Below are positions 32,535 to 41,738 of a stretch of 64,000 nucleotides of DNA, one piece after another; position 1 is the first letter of the stretch, and each line of letters starts with the position of its first letter. The translations under genes were made by a program, and so were the position numbers. The notes beneath the pieces are model-generated. The model saw nothing but the letters and a program-made list of their open reading frames with translations, searched no databases and was not told the DNA's origin. Source of the DNA: Pedobacter miscanthi. Its GTDB lineage: Bacteria; Bacteroidota; Bacteroidia; Sphingobacteriales; Sphingobacteriaceae. The stretch spans positions 1 through 64,000 of the forward strand of contig NZ_QNQU01000015.1 of assembly GCF_003315595.1 (NCBI RefSeq). Reading direction: 5' to 3'.

Positions 32535-35051
32535 CTATTTCTTCGGATCTAAAATATCTTTAATACGGATACTTAAGTCTTCGTAATGTGCTTTTGTAAT
32601 GGCATCGCCGGCAGCAGCTCTTGCTTTGGTGGTAGCCAGTAAGGTTTTCAATTCTGCCCTAACCAATGGCCTGATATCAGATAAACCAACGTTAATTGGT
32701 GTTAAGCCAAAACCTGCGGCAAACTCTGCCGGGAAACCAGGAGGAAGATCGGCTTCTTTGGTCATTAAATCCTGTAAACGATCTACATAAGCACGTTGTA
32801 AATTACGTTTAAATGCATCAGCCCTTCCGGCAACAAAAACAGATGATCTCAGATCGGTAAATAACTCTGGCAAGGTATAAGCTTTTGCTGCACCGTTTTT
32901 GGTTTCATTATCCAATAAACGCGCAATACGCGAAGCAGATAAAAGATTGCCCAAAGTATTGGTTTGAACACTTTTAATACGATTCAATAATACACCATTA
33001 TCGAATTTGCTTAACTGCCCGTTGCTGATTAACCAAAGTGGTGTAGTAAATAACTGTTGATTAAAGAAAGTAACTGCTTCTTTTTGTTTCGTTTTAGGTA
33101 AGTAAGCATAAACCGGTCCTTTTTGCTCGTAAGTTTTAAAGTTTTCGCTTAATCCACCAACGTTTGCAGCCACATGGCCCATGTAACGGTTAAACTGACC
33201 CACAATTTCGGTATAGATTTCTTTTAAGTCACTATAATCTTTTCCTTTCTGGAAAGTCCATTTTTCTACATTAGGCAAAATGCGTTTTAAGTTGGCAATA
33301 CCATAAGTACTTGCTTTCATCGCGTTATCACCTAAATCTTCGCTTTGCAAACGTGGATCTAAAGAAGTTCCCTGACGGCCATAAAAGTATAGTGGGTTAC
33401 CTGCATTTTTTAAGGTCCACTGATCTAAAACTTCTTTTTCCTGCTCCGCAGTTTTACCACCCGGAATCCATGAGTATCCCCATTTCACCGCCCATTTATC
33501 ATATTCGCCAATTTGAGGGTGTAGTTTGGTTACACCATCGCCCGGCTGGGCAATGTAATTAAAACGGGCATAATCCATAATAGATGGTGCAGTACCATGT
33601 TTATCGGTAAAGCTTTTAGAGCGTAACGAATCAACAGGATAAGCATAGCTTGAGCCAAAGTTGTGCGGTAAACCTAAAGTATGGCCAATTTCATGCGATG
33701 AGACAAAACGGATCAGTTCGCCCATTTGCGCATCGGTAAACTGAGCTTTGCGCACCTCTGGATTAATGGCAGCGGTTTGTACAAAATACCAGTTGCGCAA
33801 CAGATTCATTACGTTATGGTACCAACCGATATGTGTTTCTAAAATCTGTCCGGTACGTGGATCGCTGATGTGCGGTCCGTAAGCGTTTGCGATATCAGAT
33901 GCGAAATAACGCACTACTGAATACCTCGAATCTTCTACACTGAACTGAGGATCCTGCTGAGCGGTTGGCGCTTCTTTACCAATAATTGCGTTTTTGAAAC
34001 CTGCTGCCTCAAATGCAACCTGCCAATCGTTAATACCCTGAATCAGGAAAGGCACCCATTTTTTTGGTGTAGCCGGATCTATATAAATTACGATCGGTTT
34101 TACCGGTTCTACCAGTTCGCCACGTTTGTAAGCGTTGGTATCTTTGGGAACCAGGTTCCAGCGGTGGATATAAGCTGTACGTTCTGCTTTTTGTGCATTG
34201 GTTCCGTAATCAATCTGGGATTGACCGAAGAAACCTACCCTGTTATCCATAATCCTTGCTTTAACAGGCGTTTTTGGCAATAAAAGCATCGAAGTGTTAA
34301 ACTCGAAAGTTACTGCAGCATTGCTGTTATCGGTTGGCGATTCTGCCGCACGGTAAGTTTTAGCAGTTTTCACCTCGATATTGATCGGAAAAGTTTTTAC
34401 GGTATCAATGTAAGAACGTGTGGCATCATACATGGTTACTTTATAGGCCTTGCGGATCTGGTCGGTAGCACCGATAGCCATTACATCGCCATTATAAAAA
34501 TCAGTTACATCAATTACCACACCGCTGGTATCTTTGTTGTAAGCTTTAATTTCGAAGCTGGCCAAAATCTGTGCAAGGTTTGAGTTCTGCACCGATTCGT
34601 ACATATCACTGTTCGGATCTGCCTTTGTTGAATAGCTTGGTACGCGGATAAACACCTGTTTGCCCCTACGTTCCCATTTCCATACCTGCTCGTTTAATTC
34701 TTCTCCGCCATATTGCTGATTGCCAACTTTAACGCCGGCTGGTACTTTAGCTAAGCGCGTAACCACTAACATCTCGCGGTTAATCATCGAATCCGGTATT
34801 TCAAAATACCATTTATCGTCTACTTTGTGTGTTTTGAACAAGCCGTTTGTAGTTTTAGCTTTTGCGGTAATTACTTCCGAAAATGGTTTAATTCCTTCTT
34901 TTTTTGGTGCTGCAGCCGGAGTGGCGGCAGGTGTGGCAGGAGTTGCCCCTTTTGTGGTTTTAGATTTTTTTTGTGCATATACGGAACCAGATCCGGCTAC
35001 ACCAAGCGCTACGATACCTGCCAAAGCAAGCACCTTAAAGTTTTTCTTCAT
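32535..35051 (-). CDS. Exported zinc metalloprotease (DUF5117/DUF4953 type)
   Basis: An 838-residue periplasmic or secreted protein. It has a signal peptide ending at VYAQ (about 27), an Ala/Pro/Thr-rich spacer (30-55), then a DUF5118/DUF5117-type beta-rich region (about 60-300) and a zincin domain (about 310-790). The zinc site is VSSHEIGHTLGLPHNFGSS, with the third His in HNF, and SIMDYARFNY supplies the Met-turn, so it belongs to the metzincin class. Such proteins are widespread in Bacteroidota and uncharacterised; large copies are often outer-membrane-associated. No T9SS C-terminal domain is evident. Confidence 0.9.
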   Translation of the reverse strand: MKKNFKVLALAGIVALGVAGSGSVYAQKKSKTTKGATPATPAATPAAAPKKEGIKPFSEVITAKAKTTNGLFKTHKVDDKWYFEIPDSMINREMLVVTRLAKVPAGVKVGNQQYGGEELNEQVWKWERRGKQVFIRVPSYSTKADPNSDMYESVQNSNLAQILASFEIKAYNKDTSGVVIDVTDFYNGDVMAIGATDQIRKAYKVTMYDATRSYIDTVKTFPINIEVKTAKTYRAAESPTDNSNAAVTFEFNTSMLLLPKTPVKARIMDNRVGFFGQSQIDYGTNAQKAERTAYIHRWNLVPKDTNAYKRGELVEPVKPIVIYIDPATPKKWVPFLIQGINDWQVAFEAAGFKNAIIGKEAPTAQQDPQFSVEDSRYSVVRYFASDIANAYGPHISDPRTGQILETHIGWYHNVMNLLRNWYFVQTAAINPEVRKAQFTDAQMGELIRFVSSHEIGHTLGLPHNFGSSYAYPVDSLRSKSFTDKHGTAPSIMDYARFNYIAQPGDGVTKLHPQIGEYDKWAVKWGYSWIPGGKTAEQEKEVLDQWTLKNAGNPLYFYGRQGTSLDPRLQSEDLGDNAMKASTYGIANLKRILPNVEKWTFQKGKDYSDLKEIYTEIVGQFNRYMGHVAANVGGLSENFKTYEQKGPVYAYLPKTKQKEAVTFFNQQLFTTPLWLISNGQLSKFDNGVLLNRIKSVQTNTLGNLLSASRIARLLDNETKNGAAKAYTLPELFTDLRSSVFVAGRADAFKRNLQRAYVDRLQDLMTKEADLPPGFPAEFAAGFGLTPINVGLSDIRPLVRAELKTLLATTKARAAAGDAITKAHYEDLSIRIKDILDPKK

Positions 35052-35143
35052 GTGTATATAAAAGTTAGTTTGCTTGATAATAAGAGGTTAAAGTTAAAGC
35101 CTTGTTACATGGCAATTGTTTTGTAACCAGAAAATTACCGTCT

Positions 35144-36391
35144 TTAAATCCTCTTTTCGAGCCTTACTACCTTAAAATACACCTGTTTATCTCTATAAAT
35201 CTCAAAAATTATGCTTCTATCGGCCTTCGATTTAAACAATTCGCTTAAGTCGTTTAAGGTGTAGGTATCAACACTTTTAAAATTCACGCCGATAATTTCG
35301 TCATCAGGACAAAGGCCTGCTTTTTCGGCGGGACTATTTTCGTCTATTTCGCCAATAATCAGCCTTTTATACTCTTTCTGATCCAGATAGATCACCATGC
35401 CTACCATATCATGTTCGAAAGGAATTTTACTGAAACTATTGGGTTTAACATAAATAAAGCCTTCTTCGTAGTTAAACTGGATATTGAATTTGCGCAGCAG
35501 ATCGGCCCCCAGATTTCCATTTCGTTTTGATAGGTCGATCTTATCTGCAATGGTTTTAAAATCAGGAAAACCGGCAACTACACTGCTAAAATTATAACCC
35601 CCCAAATTTAACCTGGCCACCCGCCCAACATAACCTTTAATCTGCCCGCTCAGGCTCATCCCCAAATTGGCTTTGATCTTTTTTTCAGGCAGGGGAAATT
35701 CGGTTCCGCGGAGCATTTCCATCGATAAAGCATGACTGGCGCCGGTATCCATTAAAAACCTGGCATTTATTGATTCACCGTCGGGAAGTTCAACATTGGC
35801 CAGTACATAAGGTTTTTGGTTTTCGATCTCAATGGGAATTTTTTTCCCGCGGTACTTAATCTTTGCATCATGATCGTAGATAATCAGCCGGTTCTCACTA
35901 TAACGCACATCAACAATAAAGCTGTTAAAAAAGCTATAACCCAGCAGTCCATAAATTTTAATCCCCAAATGGCCTGATAAATTAAAAAGATCTTCCTTTA
36001 AAATTGCCGTTGGAATATGTTCTATGGTAGCACCACCCACTTTTACATCAAGGCTCTGTGAAACATAGGCTTCAACTGTTTCGATCCCCAATCCTGAAAC
36101 TTTAATTTTACGGAGCAGATTAAAGTTTAACGAGTCGATAATAGACGGATCGGTAATGATCATGGGCCCTACACCGGTATCCAGCACAAAATCGAAAGGG
36201 CCTTTACCATCTACATAAACAGGGATAACAATGAGGTTTTTAATGCATTTAAACGTAATAGATTGTTTTTGCCGGTTCCTTTTGAAAAAGAATTCCTGTG
36301 CCGAAGCCGAAAAAAAAAGAAATACAAATCCCAGGCAAATTGTTAGTTTGCGTAAACAGATTATTACACCGGGACTATATTTGGTTAACAT
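35144..36391 (-). CDS. Aspartyl protease-like protein with two DTG sites and a PDZ domain
   Basis: A 415-residue exported protein. After a signal peptide (about 12-31) come two half domains, each with an Asp-Thr-Gly: FVLDTGVGPMIIT (near 66) and FLMDTGASHALSM (near 215), each followed by the hydrophobic-hydrophobic-Gly that supports the active site. The chain could therefore fold into a single-chain pepsin-like two-lobe enzyme from retropepsin-type halves. A PDZ domain (about 330-405, with DENSPAEKAGLCPDDEIIGVN) ends the protein. Proteins with this plan are common in Bacteroidota; their substrates are unknown. Confidence 0.88.
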   Translation of the reverse strand: MLTKYSPGVIICLRKLTICLGFVFLFFSASAQEFFFKRNRQKQSITFKCIKNLIVIPVYVDGKGPFDFVLDTGVGPMIITDPSIIDSLNFNLLRKIKVSGLGIETVEAYVSQSLDVKVGGATIEHIPTAILKEDLFNLSGHLGIKIYGLLGYSFFNSFIVDVRYSENRLIIYDHDAKIKYRGKKIPIEIENQKPYVLANVELPDGESINARFLMDTGASHALSMEMLRGTEFPLPEKKIKANLGMSLSGQIKGYVGRVARLNLGGYNFSSVVAGFPDFKTIADKIDLSKRNGNLGADLLRKFNIQFNYEEGFIYVKPNSFSKIPFEHDMVGMVIYLDQKEYKRLIIGEIDENSPAEKAGLCPDDEIIGVNFKSVDTYTLNDLSELFKSKADRSIIFEIYRDKQVYFKVVRLEKRI

Positions 36392-36442
36392 TGAACTAAA
36401 TTTAATAAATTAGTTGATAATTATGTCCCTTAAATTAAGAAC

Positions 36443-37771
36443 ATGTTCGGGTTAAAAAATCACAATCTCTTTTTTATTCTATCTGCATTATCGGTTTGTT
36501 TGTTTACGGCATGCTCAACCAACAAAATGGTCTCGAGAAAAGTAGCCAAAGAATTTAAGAATTCGCAGGTTATCAAACAATACCAGGTGGGTTTTGCGCT
36601 TTACAATCCTGCGGATAAAAAGATGATTTTTGAAAAAGATGCCGATAAGTATTTTACTCCGGCCTCTAACACCAAATTATATACTTTTTATGCAAGTTTA
36701 AAAATGCTGCCCGATTTAATGCCGGCATTAAAATATATCGAACGGAACGACTCGTTAATTTTTTGGGGAACGGGAGATCCTTCGTTTTTACAGTTTGCAG
36801 TTAAAGATAAATCGGCCTATAACTTCCTGTCAGCATCCAACAAAAAACTCTTTTTTGCTCCCGGGCGTTACTCAGGTACTTTTTTTGGCGATGGCTGGGC
36901 GTGGGATGATTACGATTATTATTATCAGCCCGAAATTACCGAGATGCCGATTATGGATAATATGGTTACCTCTACGTATGCCGGTCCGAATAAAATCAAC
37001 ATCGAGCCGAAAGTTTTCGCCTCTTGTTTTAAGGCCGATTCGACCAAAACTACAGGCAATTTTCAGGTAACACGCGATTTTTTGACCAATAATTTTCATT
37101 ACCCGGCCGTTGCCGTAAAACCGGGATACAATCAACAAAATCCTTACAAAACCAGTGCTCAGGTAACTGTTGAAGTATTATCAGATACCTTGCACAAACC
37201 GGTTGGCCTTATTGATTTTAAAATCCCTGCAGATGCGAAAACTTTGCAGGGTGCAAAACGAGATTCGGTTTTAAAACACATGATGCTGCCAAGCGATAAT
37301 TTTATTGCCGAACATCTGCTGCTGGTATGCTCAAACCAGATCGGTGATACACTGAGCACGGTAAAAGCCATACAGCACATTACCAAAAACTACCTTTCCT
37401 TTCTGCCCGATAAAGTTAAATGGGTAGATGGATCGGGTTTATCACGTCAGGACCTGTTTACCCCCCGCGATAATATTTATTTGCTCGATTCTATTTATAA
37501 ACTGGTGAATAATCCTGAAAAACTTTTTGATATGCTGCCTTCAGGAGGAAAAAGCGGCACTTTAAAAAGTGCCTATCCAAAAACCGACAAACCTTTTGTT
37601 TTTGGCAAAACAGGTTCGTTGGGTGGTGTTCATAATCAAAGCGGATATGTACTGACGAAAAAAGGCAAAACCTACATCTATTCGTTTATGAATAACAATT
37701 TCGTAAAACCCACAGCCGAAGTACGTGCTGAAATGGTAAGAATAGTAACCTACATACACGAAAATTTTTAA
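36443..37771 (+). CDS. dacB: D-alanyl-D-alanine carboxypeptidase, PBP4/DacB type
   Basis: A 442-residue penicillin-binding protein of the S13 family, which trims the terminal D-Ala from peptidoglycan or cuts cross-links. The signal peptide ends in a lipobox (CLFTAC, Cys 24), so it is probably a lipoprotein. The catalytic SxxK is in PASNTKLY, the second motif in DGSGLSRQD, and the KTG in FGKTGSLGG. The stop overlaps the next start (TAATG), which couples it to a PLP enzyme of the BioF type. Confidence 0.92.
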   Translation: MFGLKNHNLFFILSALSVCLFTACSTNKMVSRKVAKEFKNSQVIKQYQVGFALYNPADKKMIFEKDADKYFTPASNTKLYTFYASLKMLPDLMPALKYIERNDSLIFWGTGDPSFLQFAVKDKSAYNFLSASNKKLFFAPGRYSGTFFGDGWAWDDYDYYYQPEITEMPIMDNMVTSTYAGPNKINIEPKVFASCFKADSTKTTGNFQVTRDFLTNNFHYPAVAVKPGYNQQNPYKTSAQVTVEVLSDTLHKPVGLIDFKIPADAKTLQGAKRDSVLKHMMLPSDNFIAEHLLLVCSNQIGDTLSTVKAIQHITKNYLSFLPDKVKWVDGSGLSRQDLFTPRDNIYLLDSIYKLVNNPEKLFDMLPSGGKSGTLKSAYPKTDKPFVFGKTGSLGGVHNQSGYVLTKKGKTYIYSFMNNNFVKPTAEVRAEMVRIVTYIHENF

Positions 37772-38811
37772 TGCCGGATTTTAAATCAATTGATAAGCCT
37801 TTCTCTAATAACATCAATATAGATGGTACCTCTTATCTGTATTTTGGCGGAACAGCATATCTGGGTATTCCACAAAACCAGGCTTTTATTGATTTACATG
37901 TAGCAGGGATTAAAAAATTTGGTTTAAACAACGGAACCAGCCGGAACAATAACATCCAGCTGGGTATTTACGACGAAGCAGAAAAAATAGTTGCAAAACG
38001 TTTTAAAGCAGAAAATGCGCTCATTACCTCGAGCGGATATTTAGCGGCGCAGCTTACGGTTAAAGCTTTGTCGGCTTTAGGCAAGGTAATTTATGCGCCA
38101 GCCACACATCCTGCATTATGGCTCGCTGATCAAACTGTAAATAGCCAGACCTTTGATGCATGGAAAAATGAAACAATAACATTAATCAACAATACTGCCG
38201 AAAAAACCTGGGTGCTCATCAGCAATTCCATGAACAATCTTTTTCCTGAGATTTATGATTTCAATTTTCTAAGCGAAATAAAGCCTGAAAAAGAGATTAT
38301 CCTGATTGTAGATGATTCGCATGGTATAGGCGTAAATAATAATGGATTGGGCGCTTTTACCAGTTTACCGGTTAAAGCAAATATTGAGCGGATGGTAGTT
38401 GCATCGATGGCTAAAGCTTTAGGTGTTGATGCTGGTTTAGTTTTAGGCTCGAATGCAATTATTGCCAAACTTAAAAACACCAATATTTTTGTCGGGGCCT
38501 CCCCTCCTCCCGCAGCCAGTCTTTTTGCATTTATCCACGCTGAAGAAATATATCAAAAGGCATGGAGCAGGCTGCAGCAAAATATTAACTTATTCATTGA
38601 TTCTTTAAATTTATCCTGGCGGTTCGAACAAGCGTTCCCTGCTTTCTTATCACAGGATCCAACGCTGGCAGATCATTTATTGAAGAAAAGTATCCTGATC
38701 TCTTCATTTCCTTATCCCGATCCTGATAGCAGGCCGATTAACAGGATTGTGCTGAGCAGCTGGCATACGGAACAGGATATTGAAAAGCTGAAAAAAGCCC
38801 TGAATTTTTAA
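37771..38811 (+). CDS. PLP-dependent enzyme of the BioF/Kbl type
   Basis: A 346-residue aminotransferase-fold protein. YFGGTAYLGIP and NNGTSRNNNIQLGIYDEAE match the entry of 8-amino-7-oxononanoate synthase and KBL-type alpha-oxoamine synthases; IVDDSHGIGV holds the PLP ring-binding Asp and His, and the Schiff-base Lys is in VASMAKALGVD. It is shorter than classical BioF (about 380 residues) and lies coupled to dacB instead of biotin genes, so the product may differ from AON. The exact reaction is open. Confidence 0.82.
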   Translation: MPDFKSIDKPFSNNINIDGTSYLYFGGTAYLGIPQNQAFIDLHVAGIKKFGLNNGTSRNNNIQLGIYDEAEKIVAKRFKAENALITSSGYLAAQLTVKALSALGKVIYAPATHPALWLADQTVNSQTFDAWKNETITLINNTAEKTWVLISNSMNNLFPEIYDFNFLSEIKPEKEIILIVDDSHGIGVNNNGLGAFTSLPVKANIERMVVASMAKALGVDAGLVLGSNAIIAKLKNTNIFVGASPPPAASLFAFIHAEEIYQKAWSRLQQNINLFIDSLNLSWRFEQAFPAFLSQDPTLADHLLKKSILISSFPYPDPDSRPINRIVLSSWHTEQDIEKLKKALNF

Positions 38812-38849
38812 CCTTTCCTTATCCCGATTAATTTTTGAATATTTATAAC

Positions 38850-39350
38850 ATGAAAAAACTGTTCGTATTTCTCTCGTTAAGCCTGCTCTTTATCAGTGCA
38901 ATTTCTGCACAAAGTACCACTGTCTGGATTGTCAGACATGCCGAAAAAGATAAATCAAACCCTCAGGATACCAATCCAAACCTATCCGATGAAGGAAAAA
39001 TACGCACTGCAGATCTGGCGAAATATTTAAAAAAGGTAAAATTCGACGCGGCTTTTGCCACCCCAACCAAACGTACACACCAAACTTTAGATTCGTTGGT
39101 GATCCCAAAGGTGATTGACTATAAAGACATTAAATCTCTTGTTGATAGCATCAAAACCAATTATGTTGGCAAAACCGTTATTGTGGCGGGCCACTCTAAC
39201 ACCGTACTCGAAATTATTGAAGCCCTTGGCGGCAAAAGACCAAAAGAAGAACTTACCGATGATGATTACGATTACATTTTCGAATTATCGGTAAAAGATG
39301 ATAAGGCAAAGGTTAAAATGGATCAATACGGAAGGCCGCATCATTTGTAG
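38850..39350 (+). CDS. Exported histidine phosphatase
   Basis: A 166-residue phosphoglycerate-mutase-fold protein with an N-terminal signal peptide (to SAISAQ, about 21). Active-site His is in WIVRHAEKD, a second His in VAGHSNTVLE; ATPTKRTHQTLDSL matches the second Arg segment. RHAEK is usual in SixA-like and envelope phosphatases. The ATG at 38850 is chosen over a TTG five codons upstream. No substrate can be given. Confidence 0.87.
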   Translation: MKKLFVFLSLSLLFISAISAQSTTVWIVRHAEKDKSNPQDTNPNLSDEGKIRTADLAKYLKKVKFDAAFATPTKRTHQTLDSLVIPKVIDYKDIKSLVDSIKTNYVGKTVIVAGHSNTVLEIIEALGGKRPKEELTDDDYDYIFELSVKDDKAKVKMDQYGRPHHL

Positions 39351-39437
39351 TTCGAGTGGTGTTACCCAAAGGCAACAAAAATCGGAGCCCAATTATATTC
39401 ATTCATAGTAGCCAATAGAACCATTGCTCGATGCGAT

Positions 39438-39503
39438 CGTCATGCTGAACTTGTTTCAGCATCCTTCCTGCTAGATAGACCCTGAAATAAATTCAGGGTG
39501 ACG
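39438..39503. repeat. Interspersed cgtcatgctgaa repeat, copy 1
   Basis: A 66-base element with ends CGTCATGCTGAA and TTCAGGGTGACG and an inner palindrome CCCTGAAATAAATTCAGGG. Other copies lie at 52611-52780 (interrupted) and 62972-63086 (with an insert). Confidence 0.75.
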
Positions 39504-39540
39504 ACCAGAGGTTAAAATTTAGTATAAAATGACAATATCT

Positions 39541-39590
39541 TACGCCTCGAATAGATTTCTCCATTTCGCTACGCTTCAGTCGAAATGACG
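39541..39590. repeat. Half copy of the cgtcat/atgacg repeat
   Basis: Only the right half of the element is present, ending in AGTCGAAATGACG. Confidence 0.7.
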
Positions 39591-39646
39591 AGATTATTTT
39601 TAAACGTCTAGCCCAATTAACTAATGACAGTGGAACCAATGACCCC

Positions 39647-40330
39647 CTAAAGCCTCTCGAAAGGAATATCCATCAGATCATAATTTCTCCAGTCTGAAAA
39701 ATCGTAATGCCACCATTCGTTCTCCAGTACATTCATCCGGTATTTTGCCATGATGGTAATGAGGAAATCGCGGTTTTTCTTCGCTTCCGGAGATACTTTT
39801 TCATATTTTGCCGCTGCAGCAGCCGAAAAACTATCGTAAGGTGTTGGCATGACCAGTTCTTTGCCCGTTTTTAGGTTAATCAAGGTTAAATCTACTGCAC
39901 AGCCCCTGTTGTGTTTAGATCCTTTTGCAGGGTTGGCCACAAAGTTTTTATCGCTCGCTTTTTTATAAAACTCAACCGTGATGGCATAAGGACGGTATCC
40001 ATCAAATATTTTCAAGCCATAGCCCTTTTTATTCAGTTCCTTCTGGATTTTCTTTAACGCTTCTACAACAGGTTTCCGTGCAAAAGCCCTCGCCTGCTTG
40101 TACATTACCTGCTGCATAAAGTTATTTCTGGTAGCGTAGCGGATATCTAAAGTGATATTTGGAATGGCTTTTTTGATTTCGACTAGGGCATTATCCGGAT
40201 TAGATTTTACAGAGGATTGATATTGCGTAAAAGAACTAACAACAACGAGTTTATTTGCTGCAACAGGTTTGTTTTGGGCAATTACAACGCCTGATATCAA
40301 AAGGAAAAAAGCAAGCAGATTGAATTTCAT
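39647..40330 (-). CDS. D-alanyl-D-alanine dipeptidase (VanX/DdpX type)
   Basis: A 227-residue exported M15 zinc peptidase that splits D-Ala-D-Ala. The signal peptide ends at VIAQ (about 19). Zinc ligands can be placed in KHNRGCAVDLTLI (His and Asp) and in ENEWWHYDFS (His, with the catalytic Glu before it). ITLDIRYATRNNF and FDGYRPYAITVEFY are family hallmarks. It is not in a vanHAX operon, so a role in peptidoglycan turnover is more likely than vancomycin resistance. Three 21-base tandem repeats lie right upstream. Confidence 0.92.
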   Translation of the reverse strand: MKFNLLAFFLLISGVVIAQNKPVAANKLVVVSSFTQYQSSVKSNPDNALVEIKKAIPNITLDIRYATRNNFMQQVMYKQARAFARKPVVEALKKIQKELNKKGYGLKIFDGYRPYAITVEFYKKASDKNFVANPAKGSKHNRGCAVDLTLINLKTGKELVMPTPYDSFSAAAAAKYEKVSPEAKKNRDFLITIMAKYRMNVLENEWWHYDFSDWRNYDLMDIPFERL

Positions 40331-40346
40331 ATTTTTAGTAAGGAAG

Positions 40347-40400
40347 TATCAAGATGTTGGTATTGATTATCAAGATGTTAGTATTGAGTATCAAGAGTTT
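40347..40400. repeat. 21-base tandem repeats upstream of the dipeptidase gene
   Basis: Two near-identical 21-base units (40347-40367 and 40368-40388) starting with tatcaagatgtt, and a third partial one, lie 16 bases upstream of the dipeptidase start. Related tatcaa words occur upstream of the sigma-54 activator. Confidence 0.7.
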
Positions 40401-40438
40401 CACCATTATCCATCTTACATCATCCATTTTACATCTTT

Positions 40439-41665
40439 TTACTGGTTCGAAACCACCAAAAGTTCCAGATTTTTAAATGGTAGATTAAACATATCGGCTA
40501 AATCTTTATTGGTACAGTTTCCCTGATAAATATAAAGTGCTTCGCGGATACCCGGATTATTCCAAACCATGTTAACCAAACCTCCGTATTCGCCGATGTC
40601 CAATAAAATGGGGGCAAAAATGTTAGTTAGCGCATAAGAGGCCGTTCTTGGCACACGTGATGCAATATTAGGTACACAGTAGTGGATTACATCATATTTC
40701 CTGAAAACCGGGTTGGTATGATTGGTTACTTCAGACGTTTCGAAACAACCACCCTGATCGATGCTTACATCAATAACCACCGAATGTGGTTTCATCCGGG
40801 CTACGGTTTCTTCCATTACCACACAGGGACTGCGGCCATGACTGGCGCGGATGGCACCAATCACCACATCGCAGGTTACAATAGCTTTATTTAAAACAAT
40901 TGGCTGCATCACCGAGGTAAACACCCTGCTGCCCAGATTATTTTGTAATCGACGTAAGCGGTAAATTGAACTGTCAAAAACTTTAACTTCTGCACCTAAT
41001 GCCAAAGCAGTTCTGGCGGCATATTCGCCAACGGTACCTGCACCTAATATTACGATTTCAGTTGGCGGAACACCTGTAAAACCGCCTAACATCAGCCCTT
41101 TGCCTCCGGTTACATTGCTCAGGTATTCAGCTGCGATTAAAATGGAGGTAGATCCCACTATTTCGCTCATGGCTCTTACCACGCTCAAAATATTGCCTTC
41201 ATCGCGGAGATTTTCGAAACATAACGCATTAATTTTTTTATGCATCAGGGCTTTCAGGTAATCCTGTTTCAGAGTTCCCGTCTGCAATGAAGAAATAAGC
41301 GTCTGCCCTTTATGCATCATCTCAATTTCCTCCATCGTTGGCGGAGCAATTTTCATTAGGATATCGGCGTCAAAAACCTCTTTTTTATCATAGGCAATCT
41401 TCGCGCCCTGTTCGGCATATTCGGTATCCGAAAAGTTGGCAGCTGTGCCAGCACCGGTTTCTAAAACCACGCGGTGACCATTGTTTACCAGAAGCGCTAC
41501 AGATAAAGGAGTTAATGCAATTCTATTTTCCTGAAAAGAAATTTCTTTGGGTATTCCTATATATAAGCTGTTCTTTTTATTTCTGGTTTCTAATTTCGCC
41601 TCTTGTGTTTGGAGTAAACCCTGACGAGCTATATCGGCCATTCCTTCGCGTAATCCTGTAGCCAT
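40439..41665 (-). CDS. ald: Alanine dehydrogenase
   Basis: A 408-residue NAD-dependent enzyme interconverting L-alanine and pyruvate plus ammonia. IGIPKEISFQENRIALTP is the typical AlaDH/PNT entry, and VILGAGTVGEYAARTALALG is the NAD-binding Rossmann motif. It has a roughly 33-residue N-terminal extension compared with Bacillus Ald, which is usual in Bacteroidota. AlaDH and the proton-translocating transhydrogenase PntA are related, but no membrane segments follow, so AlaDH is favoured. It lies near dacB and a D-Ala-D-Ala dipeptidase. Confidence 0.9.
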   Translation of the reverse strand: MATGLREGMADIARQGLLQTQEAKLETRNKKNSLYIGIPKEISFQENRIALTPLSVALLVNNGHRVVLETGAGTAANFSDTEYAEQGAKIAYDKKEVFDADILMKIAPPTMEEIEMMHKGQTLISSLQTGTLKQDYLKALMHKKINALCFENLRDEGNILSVVRAMSEIVGSTSILIAAEYLSNVTGGKGLMLGGFTGVPPTEIVILGAGTVGEYAARTALALGAEVKVFDSSIYRLRRLQNNLGSRVFTSVMQPIVLNKAIVTCDVVIGAIRASHGRSPCVVMEETVARMKPHSVVIDVSIDQGGCFETSEVTNHTNPVFRKYDVIHYCVPNIASRVPRTASYALTNIFAPILLDIGEYGGLVNMVWNNPGIREALYIYQGNCTNKDLADMFNLPFKNLELLVVSNQ

Positions 41666-41738
41666 GTTGAATTAATGTTTTTGTAGTTTTAGGTTGTTCA
41701 AGGTACGGAAAATCTGTTAATTAATTGATAACTAAATG

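Noticed and set aside
39647-40330. Vancomycin resistance locus
   Set aside because: The VanX-type gene stands alone without vanH or vanA partners, and Gram-negative bacteria use such dipeptidases in wall turnover.
40347-40400. Possible CRISPR or iteron array
   Set aside because: The units are directly joined without spacers, there are fewer than three full copies, and no cas or rep gene is near.
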